A stretch of DNA of 64,000 nt from Rhodamnia argentea (Eukaryota > Streptophyta > Magnoliopsida > Myrtales > Myrtaceae). The notes under the pieces are model-generated. The model was not told the origin of the DNA. It did not search any database and saw nothing but the letters and a program-made list of their open reading frames with translations. Shown here piece after piece: positions 11,340 to 23,937 of this stretch. The stretch lies in NCBI RefSeq assembly GCF_020921035.1, contig NC_063158.1:27018962-27082961 (forward strand). Reading direction: 5' to 3'. Both the position numbers and the translations under genes were made by a program. Every line of letters begins with the position of its first letter. Position 1 is the stretch's first letter.

Positions 11340-13663
11340 TTTTTCCTTTTTTTTTTTTTTGGGTGCAGCAAGGAAGGATGAAGGAGAAGGTGAAGGTGGT
11401 TGCTGTTTTTGCGGGGGGGATTTGAAACGCCTGACGCTGCTTAAATCTTTCTTTTTTTGTTGGTGTTGGTGTTTTTTGCGAGGGGGGGACTAAAATTAGT
11501 GAAGGTGAAGACACCACCATGCAAGAGCGTTTCTCGTTCCCTTGGTTGCCTCGCAGTCCACCAAGGCACACCTTCTGCTCTTTTCTTGCCACGCAGTTGC
11601 CAAGGGTCACCTCCTTCTTCTCTCTCTCTCCCTCTCTCTCTCTCCCCTACAGCCACACCCACACACAACCTCACCTGAAACTTCCTTTCGTATTTTCCTA
11701 TATTTTTTTCATCGTCAACCATAACCCTTCATTTCCCTAGGATGAATGTAAATTTGAACATTCCAATGCAAGATTCAATCTTCTAACATGCTATGTAATG
11801 TCAGGTGCATGTTTTCGTAGCCTGACCGATCGATATGGTACGAGAGCTTTCACGGAATTTATATCAAAAGAAATCTCTTTAGGAAAGCAAGTCCCCGTCG
11901 AGTTAGCCGTTGGAGGAAAGGCATGCCTTGAGAGCACAGCCTTCGGAACAGTTTTGGGGGGCTAAGAAAGAGCTTGATGATTGACTTGTCTAGGTAAATC
12001 CAACGTAACCATCACTCGAAAAGCCCTAGTTTAAAGCTCAACCTTTTGTCCTTAATCTCTCTGTCAATTCATTGTTAATTCATGGCCGGATGATGAGCGA
12101 GAGACGAGCTTTTTCGGGTGCGAAACCGCCTTTGTCCATTTGTCTTTTTCTTCACTTTGTAAGAGGGAGAAAGGAGAAAAAGCCGATTTACCAACAAACC
12201 CTGTATCTGGCACTTTTCATGCAACAGCAAGGCATGAAACATACTACTGTGTATGCGTTTTAATTGTTATGAAATGTCCGAATTTGGGCAACTATACGGA
12301 CAATGTCCAAGACCCTTGAAAATGACTCCAGTAAAAGACAGAAAGATGAGAATCAAGAACTAAATGATGTGAATTTTACCTCTTTAAATTCACCCTCATT
12401 TTGCCGCCATTCGGCCCTCGGTACCAAGCCTATGTAAATGAAACCATGGTGAAACACAGGGAAGCTATGCTTAAATGAAGAGATCAGGGAGGGAGGAGGA
12501 GAGATACGAAATTGCAAATAATTGATTCTATGGTTTTACACTGCTGAACAATGAAGCGGATCAAAATTGAAACTGAACGAGATACAAGATACATCACCCA
12601 CTGTCTCACATGATGCAGAAGACACATTTCCTATCGGGCACCTAAATTTGACCTAGGGAGATTCAGTACCGTTCAACCTTGAACCTTGAAACAACATGCA
12701 GCTTGCGAGGCCTCAGTTCCGTCAAATTCGACATTTGAATGCCTACTCTGTGATATGCGTGAACACTGTCCATTGACATGGGAAAGCTGTCCATTTGACA
12801 TGGGCAATTAACAAAAAAGAGTTGCTAATTCTAATGGCAACTAAATGGGCATACGTCTGGCCAACCTCAGAAGGTTGCTCCTTGCTTCCTTGTTATCCGC
12901 TTTCAACCCAATCTTCACTTATGATTTCCTTTGGATTGATTCATGCCTTTGATAGAAAAGACCATGCTTTTCTAGCATGAGAATCGTCTTCTGCTTCATA
13001 TCAAGCTTCACCACTTGATCGCCTTGTCTGAGTGAACAAAAATTAACAAAAGAATAGGCTCTCAACTGAGATTCAAGTCAATCCAGACGTATAAAATCTA
13101 AGTTCGGTATGAGCATGCACAAGCTATAACTTTTGTATCTGCAATGAGCATGCAAACCATCAATCGGGATACCATCCTAACCTTGTGTGTTTCCTGTTGA
13201 AGCTTCATCGGCCCAAACCAAAGAATCCCTTAGATATTGATGCAAAATGGACTATCGCTTGATCCAAGATGACAATCAACATACCATGCAACCAGGCTGA
13301 TAATCCTTTTCTTTGCTGCCATATCACAAAGCTCAATAAATAGTTGGTGGGCTGATTGATTACCACAATCGCAAAAACTCTACTCTCTGGCTTTCCAAGA
13401 TTCACCATAGCCTTGGTCCTTAAAAAATCCAACATTTCCACATGCCGACCTTCTTTTTTGGAGCTGCCTAAGGGGGCTCTCTTATTCCACCAACTCCCCA
13501 GACCCTTCATTACAACTATTGCAGGGCAAAACACCTGCTTGGGGGCGCGCCAAGCAGGCGAAGCCATTGATTCGAATTTATGGCCGATGAAAGCAGCAGG
13601 TAAGTAAGCAATAGAATCACTAATAACCAGTCAACCTTATAGGGTTATGCATTCTAGCTTGCA
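11340..13663. other. Spacer, no gene seen
   Basis: Upstream region of the acidic-protein gene plus the 3' flank of the PPR gene. It holds poly-T and poly-G tracts (11338-11480), a CT-rich tract (about 11610-11650), and otherwise unremarkable sequence. A 120-codon frame at 13205-13567 is mentioned under rejected items. The part nearest 13663 may be the 3'UTR of the PPR gene. Confidence 0.5.
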
Positions 13664-15676
13664 TTACCAATAGTCCCCACAAGAACAGGAGCCATCATGG
13701 AAATGATGAAATCTATTGGTATCTCTAAGGATGATTTCTCTATCCAACACCTTAGATGCCAACTTAAATGCTGAGTGACAATCACCACAAACTCTGATGT
13801 TCTTCTTGATCCGGATGGTAGATCCAGGGGGTGTACTTAGAATTGCAAATGCCAGAGCAAGCTTCTCACTATGGTGTTGCAATCTCGATTCCCTCTCTTG
13901 TTCGTCCGCAAAGAAAAGCACATGGCTAGTGTCTGGAACATAACCCATCTCCTTGATCTTTGCACTGACTTCTTCCCACATCTTTCGGATTTCTTTTCCA
14001 TGTGGATGAGAATCATCATTAGCCACAAACATATGGACCTTGTTCTCAATATCCACCCAACTACATGCGGGCTCCTTTTTCACCCCACTCTTCTGCATCA
14101 TCCTTCTCACTTTAACCACATCGCCCCATCTACCCGCTGAGGCATATATGTTAGACAACAACACGAGGGGCCCCGAATCATTGGGATTGAGCTCGAAAAC
14201 CCGCTCCGCCGCATATGCACCCAACTTCATGTCTTTATGCATCCTACAAGCACCAAGCAATGCCCCCCAAATTTCCGCAGTAGGTTCAATAGGCATCTCC
14301 TCTATGAACTTTTTCGCTCGATCCAAAAGACCCGCTCGACCCAGAAGATCAACTATCGTCACATGATGCACAATGCGTGCCTCCACATTATATTTCTTCA
14401 TCAAATGGAAATAGTACTGCCCTTCGTCCAAAAGTCCAGCATGACTACAAGCATTCAGAACACAGAGGAAGGTTATGTTATTCGGTTGAATTCCTATCCT
14501 CCGCATTTCTTCAAATTTGCTCACACATTCCCTCCCACGCCCATGTTTAGCATATCCAGTGAGCAGTGAATTCCAAGAAACTAAATCCTGTCTCAACAAC
14601 CTATAAAAAACTTTTTCAGCATCCTCAATGCTACCGGACTTCGCATACATGTCGAGGAGAGCATTTCCCACAAATTCAATAAGCTGACCCCCTGATTTGA
14701 TCATATGTGCATGAACCCATTTTCCCTGCTCCAAAGATCCGGTAGCCGATAAGGCACCAAACGCACTGGAGTACGTGAAATGAGTGGGTTCGAAACCAGC
14801 CCTCAGCATCTCCTGGAGCATAAAAAGAGCGCGCTCGCCCTCGCCTTTCCTAGCATATCCAGCAATCAAAGCATTCCACGATACCTCATTCTTGTTCACT
14901 AGCAGACAGAAAATTGACTGGGCTTTGTCAATCCGGTCATGCCTAACATACATGTCAACCAAAGCACTACCAACATAAAGATTCGAGCAATATCCATATT
15001 TCAAACAATAGGCATGAAGCTGCCTACCGCACTCATCGCTAGGCCAGAACCCAAGAGCCTTGAGAAGGCTTGACAATGTAAACTCATTTGGCTGCAAACC
15101 CATCCAAAGCATCTGCGGAAACAAAGCAACCGCCCCATCAGACTGGTTGTTCTGGGAATACCCAGTTATCATAGTAGTCCAAGTAACCACATCCCTCACG
15201 GGCATTTCATCGAACAACTGCCGAGCTTCATCCATGAGGCCGCACTTGGCATACATATTGAGGATTGTATTATGGAGCAGCCTATCATGCTTGAATATCG
15301 ACTTGAGAACGTGGGCACTGACCAACTTCCCCTCTTTGAGCTTCTTCAACTGGGTACATCTCCTGAGCATGCTGTTGTAAAGAGCTCGATCAGGCTGCAA
15401 CATACCGCGATCGAATAAGTCGAGGACGTGAAGCCCAGTCCCAGGACCTGAGCTTCTGCGAAGAAGGTCCTTGGATTGTATGACACAAGGTTCATTCGAG
15501 CTCTCAGGTTCTGACGCATCTGGGTCCGAGACGGCTGCATGAGTCGCGGAGGAGGTAACGGGCCTTGAGACGACTGATCCAGCAATCACGTACTTGTTAC
15601 AAGCGAAGGAAACAGTTTTGCGACACCAAGTTTGCATCTTCATCACGAGAAGGCAAAGAACGCACCGAGGGAACAT
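13664..15676 (-). CDS. DYW-class pentatricopeptide repeat protein (At3g24000-like)
   Basis: An intronless 670-residue PLS-class PPR protein with the E and DYW extensions, an organelle RNA-binding protein that specifies C-to-U editing sites. It aligns along its length with what I recall of Arabidopsis At3g24000 (mitochondrial). The N-terminal 60 residues look like a targeting peptide; the ATG at 15676 gives the longest form and a second Met at residue 12 (MKMQTW) is an alternative start. PPR motifs run from about residue 95 (LYNSMLRRCTQLKKLKEGK) to about 450, including NTILNMYAKCGLMDEARQLF and NALIAGYARKGEGERAL. The C-terminal deaminase-like domain has HSEKLALAF (HxE zinc site), CGDCH (CxxC) and ends GSCSCGDYW, so the catalytic residues are present. 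Confidence 0.95.
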   Translation of the reverse strand: MFPRCVLCLLVMKMQTWCRKTVSFACNKYVIAGSVVSRPVTSSATHAAVSDPDASEPESSNEPCVIQSKDLLRRSSGPGTGLHVLDLFDRGMLQPDRALYNSMLRRCTQLKKLKEGKLVSAHVLKSIFKHDRLLHNTILNMYAKCGLMDEARQLFDEMPVRDVVTWTTMITGYSQNNQSDGAVALFPQMLWMGLQPNEFTLSSLLKALGFWPSDECGRQLHAYCLKYGYCSNLYVGSALVDMYVRHDRIDKAQSIFCLLVNKNEVSWNALIAGYARKGEGERALFMLQEMLRAGFEPTHFTYSSAFGALSATGSLEQGKWVHAHMIKSGGQLIEFVGNALLDMYAKSGSIEDAEKVFYRLLRQDLVSWNSLLTGYAKHGRGRECVSKFEEMRRIGIQPNNITFLCVLNACSHAGLLDEGQYYFHLMKKYNVEARIVHHVTIVDLLGRAGLLDRAKKFIEEMPIEPTAEIWGALLGACRMHKDMKLGAYAAERVFELNPNDSGPLVLLSNIYASAGRWGDVVKVRRMMQKSGVKKEPACSWVDIENKVHMFVANDDSHPHGKEIRKMWEEVSAKIKEMGYVPDTSHVLFFADEQERESRLQHHSEKLALAFAILSTPPGSTIRIKKNIRVCGDCHSAFKLASKVLDREIILRDTNRFHHFHDGSCSCGDYW

Positions 15677-16262
15677 GGAATTGGATGCGACCGTATCAAC
15701 CCGATATGGCGTCGGCTCGGCTTTATGTCTTGCCCAGTTTCTGTTTGATTGCGCAGGCTACAAGAATTATATCACCATAACGTTGACATTTATGGGTCAA
15801 CTAATTCTGTAGACTCCAAAAAGTAATGCAAATTGAAGAAATCTAAATATTTTGACCCAAAAAAAGAAAGAAAAAGAAATCGAAATACATGAATTCTTTT
15901 AAGCGATGATTTAACTAATTTCTCAAGGCCATGCAATTTCTCCTGATTGATTATTTAGAAGAATTAGTTCTTGAACTAATTAGGGAAGAACATATAAAGA
16001 ATAAATGGAAAAAATGTCTAAAAAGTCGTAAATCTATTGCAATTTTGTTAATTTAGTCCTAAATCTTTTAATTGTGACAATTGAGTTTTAAACATTTTCA
16101 CGTTTTACCAATTGAGTCCATTCGGTTAATTTTGGCCTGAAATTCTTGTTGTAGATGTTGGTCATTCTTCGTGGCACGACCAATGCTCGAGTGAGCAATT
16201 TTTTTTAAAAAAAAAATTAACAATTTTTTGAAATTTTCTATTTTGTTTTTTCCTTTTTTTTT

Positions 16263-16706
16263 GGGGGAAAAACTACCAAAAACCCTTAACTATGCCAATC
16301 GTGACACATTTACCCTAAACTTTTTTTTGTGACACCAAAAATCCCAAATTTTTACTCATGAGACACATTTACCCCAAACTTTTTCTTGTGACATTGAAAA
16401 CCCTAAACTTATACCCGTGTGATATATTTACCCCAAAATATTTTTTTGTGACATAAAAAATCCTAAACTTATATTCGTGTAACACATTTACCTCAAAATT
16501 TTGAGGTAAATGTGTCACACTAATATAAGTTTGGAGTTTTTAATGTCACAACAAAAAGTTTGGGGTAAATGTGTCACACGAGCATAAGTTTGAGGTAAAT
16601 GTGTCACATGCATATAAGTTTAAGGTTTTTTGCGTCACAAAGAAAAGTTTGGGGTAAATGTGTCACAAAAAGCATAGTTTAGGGTTTTTAGTGGCTTTTC
16701 CCCCCC
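16263..16706. repeat. Fold-back element made of inverted 60-bp repeats
   Basis: A large imperfect palindrome. Left end GGGGGAAAAACTACCAAAAA pairs with right end TTTTTAGTGGCTTTTCCCCC, and the axis is the perfect palindrome CCTCAAAATTTTGAGG at 16491-16506. Each arm (about 236 and 208 bp) is itself a tandem array of roughly 58-60 bp units, each made of a TTTACCCCAAACTTTTTTTG half and a TGACACCAAAAACCCTAAAC half. It has no coding capacity and folds into a long hairpin on paper. A second fold-back using the same phrases lies at 29333-29938. Confidence 0.85.
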
Positions 16707-16890
16707 TTTTTTTTTATAGCTATGGCAGGAGAGGGTCAACACCCTCCCCCGGATCTGGGTGAGCCCCTCACCATGGTTGGCGACCTTCATACTATGGTGC
16801 TTTCCAAGGTAATTCCCTGAATGCTTTTTCCTAAATGTAACGTTTACCCTTACATTTCTGCGGGCTATCGCACAACAAAAATATTAGTGT

Positions 16891-17050
16891 TAGGTGTGAG
16901 CATGGCTCTAATAACCCCTGGAACCTGGAATCGGGCCGATGGAGAATCGGTCCGGTTATAGGTTTCAAGATATATAAGGTAGTTTTATATTTCAAAAATT
17001 GAGGAATCTGTTTCCACAAATAGGTTTCAAGTTCCATTTCCGACAATCTT
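16891..17050. mobile_element. Relic of a GGTTCC-rich hAT-type MITE
   Basis: Starts TAGGTGTGAGCATGG, close to the terminus of the MITE at 37582 (TAGGGGTGAGC), then runs into GAACCTGGAATCGGGCC and TCGGTCCGGTTATAGG phrases of the same style. No matching right end was found nearby. About 60 bp (GGAATCTGTTTCCACAAATA region) recur in the same orientation at 18360-18410. Confidence 0.4.
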
Positions 17051-17399
17051 GCCGTATTCCATGATGTCCGATGATGAGTGCATGATTCGATACCACTAAT
17101 TTGAGCTTCCTTTTCTAGCGATATTTATGATAGCGACTTTTACTTTATTAATATTTCATATTTATTCATGTGTTTAAATATGAATTATGATCAATAGATT
17201 GTAATGACCATTGATGGTCATTAAAAGTGATAATTCACTACAATCGTTCAATTAAAAATATAGGACAAACCTATCGGGAAGTTTAATTTTGAAGGAAACA
17301 AAACTACCACACTCTGTTGAAAAGATTTTGATTTATGCTTTTAGGATTCTCTTTGAATATATCTCAACGTCTTTAAAGACTTAATTTGCCTAATGCTTC

Positions 17400-18290
17400 T
17401 ATTCTGATAGAAGCGGGATTTGTGGCTGATGCAGACTGATACGAGAATCATGACGAGATATATTTTGATCCCTAATTTTATCCTCATTGTTTAATCAATC
17501 TTATTCTTGCTTATTTTAGCAGATTAAATTTCCCCGCTAATGGTCAATTATCTAGTTAGGATTGCGTTCCTAAGTTAAATTGATTGACTAATCAATCTCA
17601 AAGATATTCTTGAGACTATCCATTCAATGAGTCTTGATTGATTGGCAACCACTTGTTAGACAATTATATTTATTAGATGCTTAGTTTAAGGATTCTAGGA
17701 TTTATTTGTATGGGTGAACAAATCATCTCAAAATTTCGATTGTTCTCACCTTAACGGTTCGTGATTTTTATCAATCAACCAACGGCTAGTTTTTGGATGT
17801 TGATCCTCGGAGTGGTTCCGTCCAGCGGGAGCTATGAAAGATGAGGAGTGTAAAGAGCACAAAGCTCGAAAACCAAGAAGAGAGATCAAGAATTCATTAT
17901 CCTTATTCCAAGAGAGTTTTATTTGATAAAATTGTCTACTTAAGCGTTTACTTGAAATCTTATGAGAGGTATGATACAGGATTAAGTGTGTAGAGTGAGA
18001 TGACCAAGACAACTCCCTTCTGTTGGAAGTGTTTATGATTAAGCGATCACATTTTTCCGTAATCTCTCATCCGATTACTTAATAGAATACAACTAGTAGG
18101 TTGCTAGTGTGGGAGAGTGGACGTAGGCTTACTAAAAGCCAAACCACTATAATTTCTTGTGCATTGTCTTCTACTATCTACTCACCTATATTTACTATTT
18201 AGTATAAGCATTACAAGATTCTTGATTATTTTAATTATGCATTATTTATCTGAGTTAAATTAAAAACACCTATTCGCTCCCTATATGTAT
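17400..18290. mobile_element. Possible fossil LTR segment (Copia-like?)
   Basis: Noncoding block ending with AACACCTATTCGCTCCC and containing GTGGGAGAGTGGACGTAGG and AGCCAAACCACTATAA, phrases I associate with the end of plant Copia-type LTRs. Boundaries are soft and no second LTR or internal coding region is seen, so it would be an old, incomplete remnant. Family assignment is from memory and weak. Confidence 0.35.
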
Positions 18291-18304
18291 TAGGCTTAGC
18301 CAAA

Positions 18305-18420
18305 ACAATAGAACCTGGGTAGACCTTCGTATTGACCTTGGAACCTACATAGGTTCTAAATTCCAAAAAATAAGAAATCTGTTCCGACAAGTAAGTTTCA
18401 AGTTTTAGGTGGAACATGTA
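18305..18420. mobile_element. Second relic of the GGTTCC-rich MITE family
   Basis: Contains GAACCTGGGTAGACC, TTGGAACCTACATAGGTTC and AAATCTGTTCCGACAAGTA, matching in order and orientation the block at 16920-17045. Both ends are missing. Confidence 0.35.
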
Positions 18421-19111
18421 TGGAACTTGAAATCACTAATCTCTAATCAGCGTGTTTTTGGCATTCGAAAGGATGTGCCACGGCAAGTCAATCATGTTAT
18501 ACCGAATTCCAATCCGTTTGTCCGAATATATTTGGTCTGTTACACTGTGTACCCGGACGGTCGGGTTCATCACCGTGTCTAATTCCCACTTCAATTGACC
18601 TCTAGCCCTCGGCTCCATGACGCGATGAGCAGTGACGTCCGAGCCGCAGTTTGACGCGTCCATAGAAAACTCAGCTCTTCCGGACAGGCCTCGGCAGTTT
18701 CCGCTTTGTGCGTGATGCCACTACTTTGTCTGTGATCAGGAATGCTTAAGGTGGCATCGTCCACGTGACGATCCCCTTTTTTCTAAGTTAACACAAGCCG
18801 TTTTCCTGGAATACAAGAGCGTGACGTGGATTGCTGGCTGGCCGTTGATGATCTCCAAATGAAGCAAAAGACACTTTCATCGAACCATGTGCAAAAACAA
18901 ACCAGGAACAGCAAAAAAAAACTGCCGAAACACACCATTTCAAGAAAATGGTTGGCGCCCACTGCATCCCTTCTCCTGCAACTCATTTAACACCCATCGC
19001 CACATCCTCCATCCTCCGCACACAATTCCTCTCTTCCCACACGATCAGTCCTTGACAGCTGAGAAGCTCTTTGCCTTTCAACTCACCTTTGTATTGTCTC
19101 TCTTCCGCGAT

Positions 19112-19522
19112 ATGTCGAAACTCCTGTCTCTTCCGCTCCCACATCTTCCTTCCAGTTTCGGAAAATCACATCCCAAGAAGTTCAATGTTATCTCGGCAGC
19201 TGCCACGGCTACTGTTGAGGCTGTCCCGATTGTCAGAGACTCGTCAGCCACGCCGTACCAAGTGCTCCGCGTCAAGCCTTCCGCTTCGCAGGCAGAGATC
19301 AAGGCCGCTTACCGTAGATTGGCGAAGCTCTACCACCCGGACTCGGCTTTGACAAATGGAGACGAGGGCGACTTCATCGAAATTCATAATGCCTACGCCA
19401 TGTTATCTGATCCAACAGCCAGAGCTCGCTATGATCTGTCCATGCGGTTACATTGTAGTTCTAGATGCTCGAGCATGGCGCCCCGGTCAAACAGAAGATG
19501 GGAAACAGATCAATGCTGGTAG
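19112..19522 (+). CDS. Small plastid-type DnaJ (J-domain) protein
   Basis: A 136-residue single-exon type III J-protein like Arabidopsis DnaJ11/DJC66 (At4g36040, At3g13310 group), a plastid co-chaperone of Hsp70. The ATG at 19112 was chosen because what follows ([17 protein letters not shown], rich in Ser and Leu with few acidic residues) is a credible transit peptide; an in-frame ATG at 18887 would only add leader sequence. The J domain spans about residues 47-110 with helix [14 protein letters not shown], the HPD tripeptide at 75-77, and [18 protein letters not shown]. The C-terminus WETDQCW is the signature ending of this subfamily. The catalytic HPD is intact. It stands alone, with no close neighbour on its strand. 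Confidence 0.92.
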   Translation: MSKLLSLPLPHLPSSFGKSHPKKFNVISAAATATVEAVPIVRDSSATPYQVLRVKPSASQAEIKAAYRRLAKLYHPDSALTNGDEGDFIEIHNAYAMLSDPTARARYDLSMRLHCSSRCSSMAPRSNRRWETDQCW

Positions 19523-20177
19523 CTACGACAGTATGGACATCAAAACCATGTTTTCTTTTTTGGCTCATCATTGTTTTGTAAGTGGTTGTCCAATCTGATT
19601 TTCCAAGTTTCAGAGCAGGGCGGCGGTTCTAACCAGAAATCAGATTTCTACGCTTCCTTTCATAACGTAGCTGAAACTCTGAAGTACTACTGATGTTCCC
19701 TAATACCAAGAACAGGAAAAACCATTGCCTGACATATAGTGCCAACTAAGTTCGATGAACACAGAAGAAACATTCGCAAGAAATCTGCTAACAACTTCTC
19801 ATTAGATTCCCATAATATGACGGTGCGTGTCTACATAGGCTGACGAGGTACAATGAACTTATATCTAGTTCAACCATCTTGAATTGGCCCGAGTCATCCA
19901 GAGACAGGATGGACTTTTGAGTACAGAAAAAGTCAATAGGACATACAAAAAGAATGGCCTCTTTTCCTTGTATTCCAACAACTTGTGATTGTTCCCAGAC
20001 CACTTACAGATGAAACTGAACACACTGCTGACTTTACAATCAAGATCACCAAAAGAAGTCCAGGCATGTCAAGTGTAGAATTTTTTCACTTACAAATAAT
20101 AACTCACAATTCAGACTGCAAATAAGAGATAAAGCAAAGTCAAAGTATCTTGAGGGAAGTGAAGATCCACTTCAGGT
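19523..20177. other. Convergent 3' flanks of DnaJ and RABB1C
   Basis: The two genes point at each other here, so the interval holds both 3' untranslated regions. No other feature is seen. Confidence 0.5.
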
Positions 20178-22579
<2,402 letters not shown>

Positions 22580-23937
22580 CCTCCGATCGAAACTGGACAC
22601 GACGGGACAGAGATTCGATCCGGTTCCGATTCGGTTCGTCCCTAAGCAAAGAACTCCCCGACGAAATCGGACAGAAACCGATCGAAATCTCAAAAAGAGA
22701 GGGAGGCTTTCGCCTTCACAAGGGAAAGAAGGGGAAGAGAGTCAAAGGTGTGTCCTCTGCGTCCTTCTCTCTCTTCCGCGATCTAGCAAAGGGGAAAGGT
22801 TATATCACGCGGTCCACTCAGCGCGTCTTTGTTCGGGGTGCGGACATGCGCGGGAGTACAAGTGTGCGATGCGTACGTGTACAGGTCTCAAGTCCCATAA
22901 AAAGGCCGCCTTGCGACCTTCCGCATCCAGACATTTTGCGATCTGGTTTTTCTTTTTTCTCACCTTTGACTTCATCCTGCCTATATCGAGCATTCCTGAA
23001 CATTCGTGTTCCGGGACCGGTCAAATGCTAGAAAGCTCTGTGTTTTTTTTCCGGTCGAAATCATCCCTGAACATCCGTGTTTCAGGACCAGTCAAACATT
23101 AAACTTTACCTAATAGTGTTTTACATTTTCACTTAAAGTCTGTTCTGATTGATGTCTTTGATTCTTGGCCTTGATAGGCTGGAGTCTACATTTTCTCAAA
23201 AAGTCAAAGAATGAACAAAGAATAGTTCCTTTCTTTTTTTCTTCCAGAACAAAGAATAACCGAAGGATATTGACTTTAATATGCTAATTTCAAAACCATC
23301 CGATCGATGCCAATTTTTCTATCAGACCCTTTAAATTTGAAGGAGATGATTTTTATGCGTACAAAGATTTTTGAGCGCTTTCAAAATACGATTTTTGTAG
23401 ATCACACCCGTTATCAGTGCACAAGCCGATATAAAAAATTTATCCTTGTTTGCTTGTTCTCCATTGACCATTAAAGTTGTCATATTTTGTCGGATTTAAA
23501 AAAAAAATTCACTTTGAATCCCGGGGCTCTCTACTAGACCTATATTCTCTTGGCATTTTCTACAGTATCTTAAATATATCGTACAATATTAAGGCATATC
23601 GCAACACATAAAATTATTTTACGACAGTTTCGACGATTCCATGGTTATTAACTGCGAAAGAACCGCAAAAAACAGAGCGGTCCGGTGGACAAATGGTTGC
23701 GTGAAGTTTCATCATCTTGTGCTCCCAAGCAGGCAGTCGTCCAAGCACACGTGTCGTCTTCCACAGATCCTCTGCTTCACCCACGTAACTCGTCAATCGT
23801 GTCAGCATCCAAGAGCTCTCGAGGAACCCACAATCCTCTGCAACTCCCTCCCTTCCCGGGAAAGTTCTTGCCCGGAGCAGAAACCCCTCGTCCCTCTCGC
23901 TCGTATCATCACCTCACCGTCCTCTTCGTCGTCGGAG
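22580..23937. other. Shared upstream region of RABB1C and PFK2
   Basis: Divergent promoters in 1.36 kb. Around 22993-23024 and 23069-23100 a 32-bp phrase of the type CTGAACATTCGTGTTCCGGG is repeated in direct orientation 76 bp apart. AT-rich sequence fills 23110-23630, and the PFK2 leader is CT-rich near 23880-23935. Confidence 0.5.
22993..23100. repeat. Imperfect 76-bp-spaced direct repeat
   Basis: CCTGAACATTCGTGTTCCGG at the first copy corresponds to CCTGAACATCCGTGTTTCAGG at the second; both are followed by GACC(G/A)GTCAAA. The repeat continues on either side in worn form. Confidence 0.6.

Larger units (their letters stand above)
15677..19111. other. Repeat-rich spacer between PPR and DnaJ genes
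   Basis: No gene seen. From 16040 to 16250 lies a dispersed-repeat block with the phrase 'TTTAGTCCTAAATC' and ACGACCAATGCTCGAG. A fold-back element (16263-16706), two relics of a GGTTCC-rich family (16891-17050 and 18305-18420) and a possible LTR fossil (about 17400-18290) follow. The last 600 bp contain the DnaJ promoter and leader. Confidence 0.5.

Noticed and set aside
13205-13567. 120-codon frame downstream of the PPR gene
   Set aside because: No similarity I recognise, no intron or promoter signals, and it lies where the PPR 3' flank is expected.
13837-15812. Several 60-110 codon frames over the PPR gene on both strands
   Set aside because: All overlap the 670-residue PPR frame and have no independent features.
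16263-16706. Possible CRISPR-like or satellite array
   Set aside because: Units are inverted about a centre and lack unique spacers; the host is a plant nucleus, so a fold-back element fits better.
18887-19111. Longer N-terminus for the DnaJ protein from 18887
   Set aside because: The added 75 residues read through CT-rich leader sequence; the ATG at 19112 begins a normal transit peptide.
23641-23937. Upstream in-frame extension of PFK2 to 23641
   Set aside because: The extension (Arg/Ser-rich leader translation) has no transit-peptide character and family members start near MAVSCPE; the ATG at 23938 has better context.
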